From Mucilaginibacter sp. dw_454 (GTDB lineage Bacteria; Bacteroidota; Bacteroidia; Sphingobacteriales; Sphingobacteriaceae), in assembly GCF_018449775.1 (NCBI RefSeq), contig NZ_JAAVVB010000003.1, positions 124,001 to 188,000 of the forward strand: a DNA stretch of 64,000 nucleotides. Direction: 5' to 3'. The translations under genes and the position numbers were made by a program. The stretch's first letter is position 1, and each line of letters opens with the position of its first letter. This document shows, in pieces, positions 44,683 to 54,712 of the stretch. A model generated the notes under the pieces. It saw only the letters and a program-made list of their open reading frames with translations. It did not search any database and was not told the DNA's origin.

Positions 44683-45432
44683 ATGGAGCAAGAAGGCTTT
44701 GAGATAAAATTACCGCAGTTTGAAGGCCCTTTTGACCTTTTGCTGTTTTTTATTGAGCGCGATGAGCTGGATATACAAGATATCTCCATAGCCCGTATTG
44801 CCGATGATTTTCTGAACTATATACACCACATGGTGAGCTTGAACATTGAGGTAGCCAGCGAGTTTATTTTTGTTGCCGCCACGCTGATGCGCATTAAAGC
44901 CAAGATGTTACTGCCGCGACATGACAGTGGCGAGGCCGAAAACGAGGAAGATACCCGCGAAGCGCTGATCCGTAAACTGGTTGAGTATAAAAAATTCAAA
45001 GAGCTCTGCGAAGAGATTCGCCCGATGGAGGACGAGCGACTGAAACAGGAGCGCCGTGGTAATATAGTTGCCGACCTGGAAAATGCCGAACGCGCAGCCA
45101 CCCCGGGCGAAGAGTTAAGCGACCTGAGCCTGTATCGCCTCATGATGGTTTATAACCGCCTGATGCGTAACTACAATAACCGCAGCGAAGAGGTCACCCA
45201 TACCGTAACGCAGTACCCTTACACCATAGAAAAACAAAAGAAAGCCATAGACGATCTGCTGCGCATCAACAAAATGATGGACTTTAAAGCCATAGCCAAA
45301 GAGTCTGAAAACAAGGTGCATTTTGTATACAACTTCCTGGCTGTGCTGGAGATGCTGCAACAAGAGTTGATTGATATACAGATAGGGCTGGGTTTTAATA
45401 ATTTTTGGATCTCGGCGAAGGTTAACGAATGA
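44683..45432 (+). CDS. scpA: Segregation and condensation protein A (ScpA)
   Basis: The 249-residue protein has the N-terminal ScpA signature IKLPQFEGPFDLLLFFIERDELDIQDISIARIADDF (about 8-43; only part is diagnostic), then FIFVAATLMRIKAKMLLPRH (about 62-81), an acidic linker and a winged-helix C-terminal end EMLQQELIDIQIG (about 226-238). ScpA is the kleisin that bridges SMC heads in chromosome condensation. The usual partner scpB is not adjacent. It stands alone between two family B repeats. Confidence 0.93.
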   Translation: MEQEGFEIKLPQFEGPFDLLLFFIERDELDIQDISIARIADDFLNYIHHMVSLNIEVASEFIFVAATLMRIKAKMLLPRHDSGEAENEEDTREALIRKLVEYKKFKELCEEIRPMEDERLKQERRGNIVADLENAERAATPGEELSDLSLYRLMMVYNRLMRNYNNRSEEVTHTVTQYPYTIEKQKKAIDDLLRINKMMDFKAIAKESENKVHFVYNFLAVLEMLQQELIDIQIGLGFNNFWISAKVNE

Positions 45433-45765
45433 AACGAATTTTATGTCATTGCGAGCGTAGCGTGGCAATCGCGAATTATGTTTTGAAATTTGCGTCTTCG
45501 CGATTGCTTCGTCGTTCCGGTCGCACAAACACAATTTTTTTGGCAGACTACACCCATTAAAACAATTGTCTATTCATTATATATCCTTTAACAAATTCGG
45601 TATCTACAACTTATCTCCAAATATCCGACCTGCAGTCTAATTTTTGTTACCATTTGGAGTTATTAACATATCCGGAAAGTTTTGCACGCACAGCTAAAAT
45701 CCACTAAATCTGTAGTCTAAAACGTTAATCTTTACTAACTTAGTCGCGATTTTTATATATCACTA
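45433..45765. other. Non-coding gap before glyA: family B repeat and tandem motif
   Basis: This 333-nt gap holds a family B repeat at 45444-45528, with the second arm near 45499. CTGCAGTCTAA at 45630-45640 recurs as CTGTAGTCTAA at 45710-45720, 80 nt apart. The long leader is A/T-rich. I see no known riboswitch structure and no clear promoter box; the true glyA promoter is unresolved. Confidence 0.5.
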
Positions 45766-47040
45766 ATGAAAAGAGACAAATTAATATTTGAGCTGTTAGA
45801 CGAAGAACAACAGCGCCAGGAAGAAGGACTAGAGCTTATAGCCTCAGAAAACTTTGTAAGCAAGCAAGTTATGGAAGCAGCAGGCTCTGTTGCAACCAAC
45901 AAATATGCCGAAGGCTTACCGGGCAAACGTTATTATGGCGGCTGCCAGATAGTTGATGAAATTGAAACCATTGCTATTGAGCGCGCTAAAGAACTGTTTA
46001 ATGCGGAGTGGGTTAACGTACAACCACACTCTGGCGCACAAGCTAACGCAGCCGTGATGTTAGCCTGCCTGCAACCAGGCGATAAAATATTAGGTTTTGA
46101 TCTTTCACATGGTGGGCACTTAACCCATGGTTCGGCAGTAAACTTCTCTGGTAAACTGTATGAGCCTCATTTTTATGGTGTTAAAAAAGATACCGGCTAT
46201 GTTGATTATGAGCTGTTAGAGAAAGTAGCACTTAAAGAAAAACCAAAGATGATTATCTGTGGTGCCTCTGCTTATTCGCGCGATTGGGATTATGCTTTCA
46301 TCCGTCAGGTAGCCGACAAGATTGGTGCTTTGGTATTGGCAGATATTTCTCACCCTGCTGGCTTAATAGCACGGGGTTTATTAACAGACCCGCTGCCTCA
46401 TTGCCACATTGTTACTACTACTACCCACAAAACCCTTAGAGGCCCCCGGGGTGGTTTGATCATGATGGGTAAAGACTTTGAAAACCCATGGGGATTAAAA
46501 ACCCCAAAAGGTGAAATCAGGATGATGTCGAACCTTTTGGATATGGCGGTTTTCCCGGGTACACAAGGTGGCCCGTTGGAGCACATCATTGCTGCCAAGG
46601 CAATTGCCTTCGGCGAGGCGCTTTCCGACTCGTATATGAAATATATATTGCAGGTTAAGAAAAATGGCGCGGCTATTGCAAAAGCATTTATAGACAAAGG
46701 TTATGAGATAGTATCAGGCGGTACAGATAACCATTTGGTGCTTATTGATCTGCGCAATAAAAACGTAACCGGCAAGGCTGCCGAGAACGCTTTGGTAAAA
46801 GCAGACATCACTATCAATAAAAATATGGTACCTTACGATGATAAGTCGCCATTTATAACTTCAGGCATACGTATAGGTACAGCAGCTGTAACTACGCGTG
46901 GCATGAAAGAGAAACAAATGGAAGAGATTGTAGACCTGATTGATGAAGTAATTAAAGACCCTGAAAACGAACATTCTTTAGATAAGGTTCGTAAAAAGGT
47001 CCATAAGTTAACGGAGAAATTTCCGTTATATAAGGAGTAA
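45766..47040 (+). CDS. glyA: Serine hydroxymethyltransferase
   Basis: The 424-residue PLP enzyme has [18 protein letters not shown] (about 25-42), [14 protein letters not shown] (about 47-60) and the active-site segment [15 protein letters not shown] (about 215-229), in which Lys222 holds PLP. It interconverts serine and glycine and supplies one-carbon units as 5,10-methylene-THF. Length and motifs are typical for GlyA. The hybrid kinase gene follows after only 8 nt, so both are almost certainly co-transcribed. Confidence 0.98.
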   Translation: MKRDKLIFELLDEEQQRQEEGLELIASENFVSKQVMEAAGSVATNKYAEGLPGKRYYGGCQIVDEIETIAIERAKELFNAEWVNVQPHSGAQANAAVMLACLQPGDKILGFDLSHGGHLTHGSAVNFSGKLYEPHFYGVKKDTGYVDYELLEKVALKEKPKMIICGASAYSRDWDYAFIRQVADKIGALVLADISHPAGLIARGLLTDPLPHCHIVTTTTHKTLRGPRGGLIMMGKDFENPWGLKTPKGEIRMMSNLLDMAVFPGTQGGPLEHIIAAKAIAFGEALSDSYMKYILQVKKNGAAIAKAFIDKGYEIVSGGTDNHLVLIDLRNKNVTGKAAENALVKADITINKNMVPYDDKSPFITSGIRIGTAAVTTRGMKEKQMEEIVDLIDEVIKDPENEHSLDKVRKKVHKLTEKFPLYKE

Positions 47041-47048
47041 CCGGTTAA

Positions 47049-50000
47049 ATGATTCGAAAGCAACCAGTCTTAACAGATACTGAAACTAAGCGCCTTGCGG
47101 CGCTTAGTTCATATAATGTTCTGGACACGTTGCCCGAGAAGGAATATGATGCTATTACCCGCCTGGCTTCCTACATATGCCAGGTGCCTGTCGCGCTGAT
47201 CTCTCTGATCGATGGCGAAAGACAATGGTTTAAGTCGAAAATTGGCTTAGACATTAATGAAACCTCGCGTGCCGATGCTTTTTGCAACTACACCATTTTA
47301 AATGATGATTTGCTGGAGATAAGTAATGCCGCCGAGGACGAAGATTTTAAAGACAATCCGTTTGTAAAGGGCGATGCCCATATCCGTTTTTATGCGGGCG
47401 CCCCGTTAATTGACCCCGACGGTAACAGGCTGGGTTCATTATGCGTGGTTGATATTGTACCCCGTAAGCTAACCACCGAGCAGCGCGATGCTCTGCGTAC
47501 ATTGGCCGACGAGGTGATGTCGCACTTTATCCTGCGTAAGCAACAGCGCGAACTGAAGAAATCGCTGGAGGCGCATAAAGAGTTTTTCAACCTGTTCGAT
47601 TCATCGCCTGATATCCATTTTATTGCTGCCGAAGATTCAAGTATTGAACTCATCAATAGGGCTGTGATAAGCATTTTAGGCTATGAGCCTGAGCAATGTA
47701 TCGGCAAATCGCTTTGGGCCTTTGTTGCCGGCGAGAGCAGGGATAAGTTTGCTGAGGTGATAGAAAAAGCTAAAGCTACGGGCAAGGCATTTGATCTGGA
47801 AACCCGCACCGCTAACTTAAGTGGCGCCGAGAAATGGATTGGTTGGTGCGGTGTTTATAAAGGTGGCAAATGGTATGCAAGCGGCCGGGATATTACCTAT
47901 CAAAAAAGAATTACTACAGAACTGGAGCAGCTATCATTAGTTGCCAGTAAGATTGTTAACGGGGTGATGATTGCCGATGCCAATGACAACATTATCTGGA
48001 CAAATGACGCCTTTGAAAAGATCACAGGCTATAGTCACGATGATGTGGTTGGAAAGCGCCTACGCGATGTGATCATTGGTAAATCTGACCATAATAACCC
48101 GTTACAACAGTACCAGGATATGATTAAAAGCAAGAAATCATACTCGGTACATGTTTACGCTACCTGTAAGAATGGGCAAGAAGTGTGGTTATCATTAATA
48201 ACCACAGTTATTTACGATAAAGACGGCGAGGTTGAAAAATACATCCGCGTAATATCCGACATCACCCAACGTAAAAATGCGGAGCGCGATCTGGAGATAT
48301 TGTCATTCGCGGCACGTAAATCGCCAACCGGCATGTTAAGCAGGGATGCTAATGGTGTGGTGATCTGGATGAATGAGGCGATGGAGAAAATAACCGGCTA
48401 TACACTAGCCGAGATGGAAGGCAAACGTTTTGGTAAAACACTGGTGGGTAAAGATACCGACATGACGGTATTTGAATCGGCCCTTAAAGCTGTCGAACAA
48501 AGCCTTCCCTATAATTGTGAAATACTGATCTACCCTAAAGATTGCAACCCGATATGGGTGGCCATGTCTAACAGCCCGCTATTTAATGATGCCGGGAATG
48601 TGGAGCGCCAGGTTACCAATATGATAGATATCAGTGAGAGCAAAAAGGCACAGGCTGAATTGAAATTGCTGTCGTTAGTGGCCAGTAATACTACTAGCGG
48701 CGTAGTAATTAACAATGCCGAAGGTGAGATAGAGTGGGTGAATGGTGCTTTCGAGAAAATAACAGGTTTCGATATTAATGATGTGCGTAGCCGCCACCTG
48801 GGCGATGTTTTGCAGGGTGAGCTTACCGACGTATCTATTATCAAAAAGGGCCGTGACCTGTCAAAGAACAAACAATCCTTTGAGGTTGATTTGCTGGGAT
48901 ATCGTAAAGACGGTACACCTATGTGGATCACGGTGATTAACTCGGTCATTCTGGATAAACAAGGCGCGGTCGAGAAATACATTGAGGTGGTAATTGATAT
49001 CAGTGCTAAAAAGAAAGTAGAGCTTGAACTGGTAGCTGCCAAAGAGCAGGCCCAGCAACTAAACCGCGCTAAAGACATGTTTATTTCGGTAATGAGCCAT
49101 GAAATACGCACGCCGTTAAATGCGGTTATCGGTATGTCGCACTTGTTGTTGAATGGGCAGAAACTGGAGTCGCAGGAAGAAAACCTGGAAGTGCTTAAAT
49201 TCTCGTCAGATAACCTGTTAACATTAATTAATGATCTGCTTGATTTTACCAAGATAGAAACGGGTAATGTTGAGCTGGAACAGGCCGAAGTAAACCTGCG
49301 CGATACGATACATAGCATCACCGCATCATTACAATATAAAACTAAAGAAAAAAATATCTACCTTCAGGCTCAAATTGACCCTGCAGTACCCGACGTGGTT
49401 ATTGGTGATAGTACAAGGCTGTCACAGATAATGTTAAATTTAACCAATAATGCTGTTAAATTTACCGATGAAGGTGGTGTTAAAATTAGTTTAGAAATTA
49501 TTGATCAAACCCGGAAAAAGGTACGCATACGTTTTTCTGTAACCGATACTGGAATTGGTATAGCTAGTGATAAATTAAATACGATATTTGAATCGTTTAA
49601 ACAGGCTGATAGCAGTACAACCCGTAAATATGGCGGTACAGGCTTAGGTTTAGCAATAAGTAAACGCTTAATAGAACTGCATGACTCGCGTGTAAATGTT
49701 GACAGTGTGCCGGGCGAGGGCTCTACATTTTGGTTTACAATAACATTTAATAAAACAGACAGTAAAAAAAGTAATAATACAAACGTGGAAACAACATTAA
49801 ATATCAGTGTACTTGTGGTTGATGACAATCAGATCAACAGATTATTGATCAATAAGATCTTGACCAAATGGGGGGCCACAATTGATTTTGCCGAAAATGG
49901 TTTACAGGCGGTAAATAAAATTGAAAGTCAAAAGTATGATGTGATTTTAATGGATATCCATATGCCCGAAATGGGCGGCCTGGAAGCTACGCAGATAATT

Positions 50001-50171
50001 CGTAACAAGCCTGAGCCATATTTTAAAAACTTGCCTATCATTGCGCTAACTGCATCAATGCTAACCAGCCAAATGGGCGACATTGGCAACGCCGGTATGA
50101 ACGACTATATCCTGAAGCCATTCGAGCCAAAGATCCTGTTCGAAAAATTAAGCAGGTTCCAGAAGCAATAG
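47049..50171 (+). CDS. Cytosolic hybrid histidine kinase: GAF, four PAS, HisKA, HATPase_c, REC
   Basis: The 1040-residue protein has no membrane helix. A GAF domain (about 20-165) with ARxDAFCNYT-like sequence is followed by four PAS domains (about 172-290, 295-415, 417-540, 541-660); PAS2-4 are similar to each other in the WTNDAFEKITGYS pattern. HisKA has His684 in MSHEIRTPLNAVIGMSHLL. HATPase_c has NLTNNAVKFTD, DTGIGI and GGTGLGLAIS. The receiver domain at about 920-1038 has VVDDN and Asp969 in LMDIHMPEMGG. It is therefore a multi-input cytosolic sensor whose output must pass to a histidine phosphotransfer protein. It sits directly behind glyA. Confidence 0.94.
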   Translation: MIRKQPVLTDTETKRLAALSSYNVLDTLPEKEYDAITRLASYICQVPVALISLIDGERQWFKSKIGLDINETSRADAFCNYTILNDDLLEISNAAEDEDFKDNPFVKGDAHIRFYAGAPLIDPDGNRLGSLCVVDIVPRKLTTEQRDALRTLADEVMSHFILRKQQRELKKSLEAHKEFFNLFDSSPDIHFIAAEDSSIELINRAVISILGYEPEQCIGKSLWAFVAGESRDKFAEVIEKAKATGKAFDLETRTANLSGAEKWIGWCGVYKGGKWYASGRDITYQKRITTELEQLSLVASKIVNGVMIADANDNIIWTNDAFEKITGYSHDDVVGKRLRDVIIGKSDHNNPLQQYQDMIKSKKSYSVHVYATCKNGQEVWLSLITTVIYDKDGEVEKYIRVISDITQRKNAERDLEILSFAARKSPTGMLSRDANGVVIWMNEAMEKITGYTLAEMEGKRFGKTLVGKDTDMTVFESALKAVEQSLPYNCEILIYPKDCNPIWVAMSNSPLFNDAGNVERQVTNMIDISESKKAQAELKLLSLVASNTTSGVVINNAEGEIEWVNGAFEKITGFDINDVRSRHLGDVLQGELTDVSIIKKGRDLSKNKQSFEVDLLGYRKDGTPMWITVINSVILDKQGAVEKYIEVVIDISAKKKVELELVAAKEQAQQLNRAKDMFISVMSHEIRTPLNAVIGMSHLLLNGQKLESQEENLEVLKFSSDNLLTLINDLLDFTKIETGNVELEQAEVNLRDTIHSITASLQYKTKEKNIYLQAQIDPAVPDVVIGDSTRLSQIMLNLTNNAVKFTDEGGVKISLEIIDQTRKKVRIRFSVTDTGIGIASDKLNTIFESFKQADSSTTRKYGGTGLGLAISKRLIELHDSRVNVDSVPGEGSTFWFTITFNKTDSKKSNNTNVETTLNISVLVVDDNQINRLLINKILTKWGATIDFAENGLQAVNKIESQKYDVILMDIHMPEMGGLEATQIIRNKPEPYFKNLPIIALTASMLTSQMGDIGNAGMNDYILKPFEPKILFEKLSRFQKQ

Positions 50172-50181
50172 CCAGTGATTG

Positions 50182-50236
50182 GAGATTAGTGACTAGAGAT
50201 TAGTCATTTCTTAAAATAGAATATTACTTAATCTCT
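50182..50236. repeat. Short direct and inverted repeat between kinase and comF
   Basis: GAGATTAGT occurs at 50182-50190 and 50196-50204, and ACTTAATCTCT at 50226-50236 is the rough complement. This could form the hairpin that ends both convergent transcripts, but it lacks a clear U-tail. Confidence 0.4.
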
Positions 50237-50257
50237 GATCTCAATTGCCTATTCTCT

Positions 50258-50965
50258 CTATTCCGCATAGGCTATCGTAGCAATGCTGAGTTTCAATCCT
50301 TCTATTTGTAGTAGCGGTATGGCACAAGCCTCGAGTGTTGAGCCGGTGGTGATGATATCGTCTACCAATAATATATGCTTGCCTTTTAGCTTTTCCGGAT
50401 TTTTTACCGCAAACACTTCCTGCATATTTTCAAAACGTGCAAATCTTGACCGGTGTGTTTGAGTTTGGGTGGCTTTGGTGCGTATCAGGTTATTTTCTTC
50501 AACAATACCGTTCAGTTTTTCTGCCAGCCCCTGGGCAAAGCAAGTGCTTTGGTTATAACCGCGTTCTTTAAGCCGCTTTTTGTGAAGCGGCACGGGTATG
50601 ATATAATCAACCCCGGCAAATTGCGGGTTACCTGATAACTGCTTGCCTGCAACATTGCCTAAAAAATTACCAATTTGCTGCATGCCTTTATATTTAAAAT
50701 GATGCATCAGATTTTGCACCTTACCACCCTTGGTAAAGTAGTACAAAGCGTAAGCGCCTTCCAGGTTTAGTTTACCCCAAAATTGTTGCGCTACAATATT
50801 GTCGGCCTGTAAATGGAAATTGGTAAGCGGTAAATTATAATGGCAATCGGTGCAGATCACTTTTTCGTGCGCTACCAATTCATTGCCGCAGGCCGGGCAT
50901 AACTGCGGAAATAAGAGTGATAGAAAATCTGCTAAATAACTGGTTTTTAGCCTCATTCTTATCAT
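50258..50965 (-). CDS. comF: ComF family phosphoribosyltransferase-like protein
   Basis: The 235-residue protein has the N-terminal double zinc finger LCPACGNELVAHEKVICTDC (about 22-41), IIPVPLHKKRLKERGYNQST (about 121-140) and the PRPP motif HILLVDDIITTGST (about 195-208). ComF is a cytosolic protein needed for DNA uptake in competent bacteria; in others its role is uncertain. The ATG overlaps the stop of the DoxX-like gene (ATGA), so the two are co-translated. Confidence 0.9.
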   Translation of the reverse strand: MIRMRLKTSYLADFLSLLFPQLCPACGNELVAHEKVICTDCHYNLPLTNFHLQADNIVAQQFWGKLNLEGAYALYYFTKGGKVQNLMHHFKYKGMQQIGNFLGNVAGKQLSGNPQFAGVDYIIPVPLHKKRLKERGYNQSTCFAQGLAEKLNGIVEENNLIRTKATQTQTHRSRFARFENMQEVFAVKNPEKLKGKHILLVDDIITTGSTLEACAIPLLQIEGLKLSIATIAYAE

Positions 50966-52257
50966 TTTTTGTATTCAGTGATCCAATGAAACGGCGGCTC
51001 GGTCAATTGGAAGTGCCGTTTACTGCGTTTTAACTCTACTTTTAAACTGTCGGCCCCTTTTTTACCCGAAAGCTCGATAGTGTTGCTATCGGGCAATTGA
51101 TAGTGCATGGTAAATAACGTAGAAGTACCGGCATCAGTAGTTCTCTTGAAATCAATATTACGGTTTAGGCTGTCAATCGAATATTCAAAATAAGCCCGGT
51201 TGTATTGGCGCCTAAAAGTAGTATCGCCTGTTTTAATGCTGCCCTGGTCATTGTCTAAAATAAAATCCTGCCAGGCTAAAGTATCTGCAGCAATATTAAC
51301 AGGTTTGTTGTTAACAACATAGGCAGCTACATTGTAAATTCCATTTGGAATGGGAGATTTTACAATTTGGTGTACCCTTTTGTAGTAAGAATAATAGTTA
51401 AAAGTAACTATGCCCACCGCCATGATGACAAATAGCGTTTTAAATATTATCCGGCCTATTTTCAAATATTTATTACTAAAACTAAACTGATAGATATTTG
51501 AAACGGGAGCCGGTTTATTGAGAACAAAAATTGCTAGTAAACGATTGCTTTCGTTAGCCAGTAAAAACAAGCAGATAAATACCAGTTGGGTCGAGAATAT
51601 TTTTACTGGTATGTCATAACAAAAATTAAGCATCATTACATTGATAAATACCCCGGTTGCTATAATAATACCTAATGTAGTAGTCCGGCGATACAACAAT
51701 AATAGCCCTGCTACAACCTCCATTACTCCGGAAAATACCTGGTATGGTGTGGAATAGCCTATAAACAACCATGAAAGCCGCATCGGTAAAAAATCGCCAA
51801 GCGGGGTAGCCAATTGATGCAGGTTGGGGAAAACCATCTGCATTGCAAATAATTTGTCTATACCGTATACCATAGCATTCAAAATCAGAAAATAGCGGGC
51901 AAACAGGCAAAGCCAATAATTAAGCTGTATGTAATTCTTCCGCTTAAAGTCTATCGCCGACCAAATTATACAACCGATCAACGATAACAGCAAAGCCAGC
52001 CAAAGCCCGGCCCATGAAAACGAAGTATCGCCGCCGCTTCCGTTAGAATACATCAGTGTGTTCTTAATATGAAAAAGATGTTTGTTGGCCAGCTCTGCCA
52101 GCCACCTCCAAAATATTCCGTAAAATTTAAATAAATTTTGGCCCGGGCTAAACCAGCCCCATGGGCGTATGGTAAGTGTCAGGTAAACAAACAAGAATCT
52201 GAAAATAATTTTTCTCCACCGCGGCCAGCGAATAGATTGTTCCTGAGCAAAATTCAT
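50962..52257 (-). CDS. DoxX-like membrane protein
   Basis: The 431-residue protein has about 7-8 membrane helices in its first 290 residues. These include the DoxX-like part MRLSWLFIGYSTPYQVFSGVMEVVAGLLLLYRR (about 156-188), with the YxxFxGxxE signature. A soluble domain of about 130 residues with beta-strand pattern (about 300-431) follows, probably periplasmic. DoxX proteins have been linked to thiosulfate quinone oxidation and redox stress, but most are unassigned. Its stop overlaps the comF start by 4 nt. Function is unknown. Confidence 0.75.
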   Translation of the reverse strand: MNFAQEQSIRWPRWRKIIFRFLFVYLTLTIRPWGWFSPGQNLFKFYGIFWRWLAELANKHLFHIKNTLMYSNGSGGDTSFSWAGLWLALLLSLIGCIIWSAIDFKRKNYIQLNYWLCLFARYFLILNAMVYGIDKLFAMQMVFPNLHQLATPLGDFLPMRLSWLFIGYSTPYQVFSGVMEVVAGLLLLYRRTTTLGIIIATGVFINVMMLNFCYDIPVKIFSTQLVFICLFLLANESNRLLAIFVLNKPAPVSNIYQFSFSNKYLKIGRIIFKTLFVIMAVGIVTFNYYSYYKRVHQIVKSPIPNGIYNVAAYVVNNKPVNIAADTLAWQDFILDNDQGSIKTGDTTFRRQYNRAYFEYSIDSLNRNIDFKRTTDAGTSTLFTMHYQLPDSNTIELSGKKGADSLKVELKRSKRHFQLTEPPFHWITEYKK

Positions 52258-52312
52258 GGTGATAAGTAATTGGTGCCTAAATATAAAACATACTTAGGTA
52301 TTTACCTACCAA

Positions 52313-53386
52313 TTAGCTTTCTTTAACAGATGGTTCTTTAGCGTCTTTAATAGCTAACTGCCCGCAAGCGGCATCAATGTCTTTACCACGGCTGCGGCGA
52401 ATGTGGGTGTTTACCCCGTTTTTGCGCAGATGCTCGGCAAAAGCGTCAACTTTATCCTCGCCGGCATTCAGATAAGAGGCAAAAGCAATAGGATTATATT
52501 CTATAATATTTACTTTACAGGGCAGGTGCTTGCAAAAGCGAGCCAGCTCATCGGCATCCTCAATGTTATCATTAAATCCGTCAAAAATAATGTATTCATA
52601 AGTTACCGGATTCTTTGTTTTGGCGTAGTAGTATTTTAAAGCCTCGGCCAATGCCTTTAATGAGTTTTGCTCATTGATGGGCATTATGGTATTGCGCTTT
52701 TCGTCATTAGCTGCATGTAGAGACAGGGCTAGGTTAAATTTAACCCCGTCATCGCCCAGCTTTTTAATCATTTTGGCTATACCTGCTGTAGATACAGTGA
52801 TACGCTTAGCCGACATGTTGAGACCGTCTTCAGAAGTTAGTTTTTCTACCGACTCCAATACATTCTTGTAATTAAGCAAAGGTTCGCCCATACCCATATA
52901 AACAATGTTGCTTAAAGGGATGCCATAATTTTCGCGGGCTTGTTTGTCTATGAGTACAACCTGGTCATAAATCTCATCAGGATTAAGGTTGCGTTTGCGC
53001 TCCATGTAGCCGGTAGCGCAAAATTTACAGGTTAAGCTACAACCCACTTGCGATGATACACAAGCAGTCATTCGTTCACTTGTCGGAATTAAAACGCCCT
53101 CAATTAAATGCTTGTCGTGTAAAATGAAAGAATTTTTTATAGTTTTATCAGCGCTAAACTGCGAGTTGTTGATTGTTACATTATTAATAACAAATTTCTC
53201 GTCGAGTTTAGTACGAAGTTCTTTTGAAATGTTGCTCATCTCTTCGAACGAAAAGCATGATTTTTTCCATAACCATTCATAAACTTGTTTGGCCCTGAAG
53301 CTTTTTTCGTCCATTTGGATAAAATGATTTTGCAGGTCGGCCAGACTTAGGCTACGGATGTCAATTTTCTCTTTTTCAGCGCTCAC
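52313..53386 (-). CDS. rlmN: 23S rRNA (adenine-2503-C2)-methyltransferase RlmN
   Basis: The 357-residue radical SAM enzyme starts at GTG 53384-53386. The iron-sulfur motif is CSLTCKFCATG (CxxxCxxC, about 115-125), with YMGMGEPLLNYKN (about 165-177) binding SAM and the C-terminal RRSRGKDIDAACGQL, which holds the catalytic Cys. It methylates A2503 of 23S rRNA and A37 of some tRNAs. It stands alone, divergent from the amidohydrolase. The N-terminal helical domain before residue 100 is typical for RlmN. Confidence 0.97.
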   Translation of the reverse strand: MSAEKEKIDIRSLSLADLQNHFIQMDEKSFRAKQVYEWLWKKSCFSFEEMSNISKELRTKLDEKFVINNVTINNSQFSADKTIKNSFILHDKHLIEGVLIPTSERMTACVSSQVGCSLTCKFCATGYMERKRNLNPDEIYDQVVLIDKQARENYGIPLSNIVYMGMGEPLLNYKNVLESVEKLTSEDGLNMSAKRITVSTAGIAKMIKKLGDDGVKFNLALSLHAANDEKRNTIMPINEQNSLKALAEALKYYYAKTKNPVTYEYIIFDGFNDNIEDADELARFCKHLPCKVNIIEYNPIAFASYLNAGEDKVDAFAEHLRKNGVNTHIRRSRGKDIDAACGQLAIKDAKEPSVKES

Positions 53387-53514
53387 GTTGCAAAAATACG
53401 AAATTTTAAAAAATCTGTCTTTTAAATTGTTGGGTTAAAAACAATAACCTAAAGTTAATGTATTAATTTAATGGATCGACAAGAGAAGAATGAGCACCTG
53501 TTAAGTTACAACCG

Positions 53515-54693
53515 ATGAAAATTTTTAGAGCCGATTACGTTTTTCCTATTAGTGCCGATCCGATAAAAAATGGTTATGTTGCCATTGATGATGAAGGTAA
53601 GATCATCGCGGTATCAGACCAAATACCCCCTGGTGCAGAACATGGATCTGTTGAACAACTAAGTGGTATTATAACCCCCGGGTTTATAAACACTCATTGC
53701 CATGTAGAGCTTTCACATTTGCAGGGCAAAGTCGCCGAAAAAGAAGGCTTGGTTGCCTTCATTAAAAGCATCCAAAGTCTCAGAAATGCCGATCCCAAAG
53801 AAATAGAAGCTGCCGCCGTTAAGGCCGACGCAGATATGTATGAAAACGGCATCGTAGCCGTAGGCGATATATCCAACAGCAACGTCACCATTCCCATTAA
53901 GGCCAAAAGCAAAATTTACTATCATACTTTTGTTGAAACCTTTGGTTTTACCCCAGATAGGGCCGATGCCGTGTTTCAGGGAGCATTAGACCTTGTGGCC
54001 CAGTTTGAGCCGCAACCATGTTCGGTTACTCCGCATGCGCCGTATTCGGTTTCTAAAGAGTTGTTTAAACTGATCAAACGGTACTGCGACGATCATCCCA
54101 ATAAAAACCTGATTAGTATGCATAACCAGGAGTGCGAGGATGAGAATAAGTTTTATCGTTACAAGCTGGGTAGTTTTAATGATCTGTATGCGCATTTTGG
54201 TATAGATATCAGTTATTTCAAACCGCAAGCGCGTAACTCGTTACAATCGGTTGTGCCGCTATTAACCAGCAAGCAGGATATATTAATGGTACATAACACC
54301 TGTACCAACCTGAAAGATATATACTTTATTAAGCGCTTCGATCGCCGTATTAACTGGTGCTTTTGCCCTAACGCTAATGTATATATTGAAGGGAGTATGC
54401 CCAAAGTGGACCTTTTTCTTGACCAGGGTTTTAATATTACCCTGGGTACAGACAGCCTGGCATCAAACAGTAAGCTATGTATTTTAAGCGAAATGCGGGT
54501 GCTGCAAGCCAAATTTCCATCACTAAGCACAGAACGGTTGCTTCAATGGGCTACGATCAATGGCGCCAGGTTTTTGGGTATTGACAAAAACAAAGGCAGC
54601 ATTGAACCCGGCAAAGCCCCCGGCCTAAACCTGATAACCGGACTTGATGGTCTTAAAATTACGCCCGAAACTAAAGTTAAAAGGTTAGTGTGA
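53515..54693 (+). CDS. Amidohydrolase superfamily (cytosine deaminase/Atz-Trz-like) hydrolase
   Basis: The 392-residue metal-dependent hydrolase has PGFINTHCHVELSHLQG (about 58-74), with the HxH-like metal ligands, PHAPYSVSKELF (about 175-186), and MHNQECEDENKFY (about 200-212) with a His/Glu pair. LMVHNTCTNLKDI (about 259-271) and TLGTDSLASNSKL (about 313-325) carry the remaining metal His and catalytic Asp. This is the Atz/Trz/cytosine-deaminase group, which removes amino or chloro groups from nitrogen rings. The substrate cannot be assigned; aminofutalosine-type or guanine-like deaminase are both possible. It starts at ATG 53515. Confidence 0.82.
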   Translation: MKIFRADYVFPISADPIKNGYVAIDDEGKIIAVSDQIPPGAEHGSVEQLSGIITPGFINTHCHVELSHLQGKVAEKEGLVAFIKSIQSLRNADPKEIEAAAVKADADMYENGIVAVGDISNSNVTIPIKAKSKIYYHTFVETFGFTPDRADAVFQGALDLVAQFEPQPCSVTPHAPYSVSKELFKLIKRYCDDHPNKNLISMHNQECEDENKFYRYKLGSFNDLYAHFGIDISYFKPQARNSLQSVVPLLTSKQDILMVHNTCTNLKDIYFIKRFDRRINWCFCPNANVYIEGSMPKVDLFLDQGFNITLGTDSLASNSKLCILSEMRVLQAKFPSLSTERLLQWATINGARFLGIDKNKGSIEPGKAPGLNLITGLDGLKITPETKVKRLV

Positions 54694-54712
54694 CGTCACA
54701 GATTATTCATCA

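Noticed and set aside
15371..45528. CRISPR array made of the repeats
   Set aside because: The repeats are few, scattered, palindromic and differ in sequence; there is no spacer rhythm and no cas gene.
45433..45765. A riboswitch before glyA
   Set aside because: The leader is long, but I find no conserved riboswitch core that I can recognise; a covariance search would decide.
48530..49321. A 263-residue open frame on the minus strand
   Set aside because: It is antisense to the PAS and HisKA part of the hybrid kinase; the composition (Ser, Thr, Leu rich) is that of a reverse-strand shadow.
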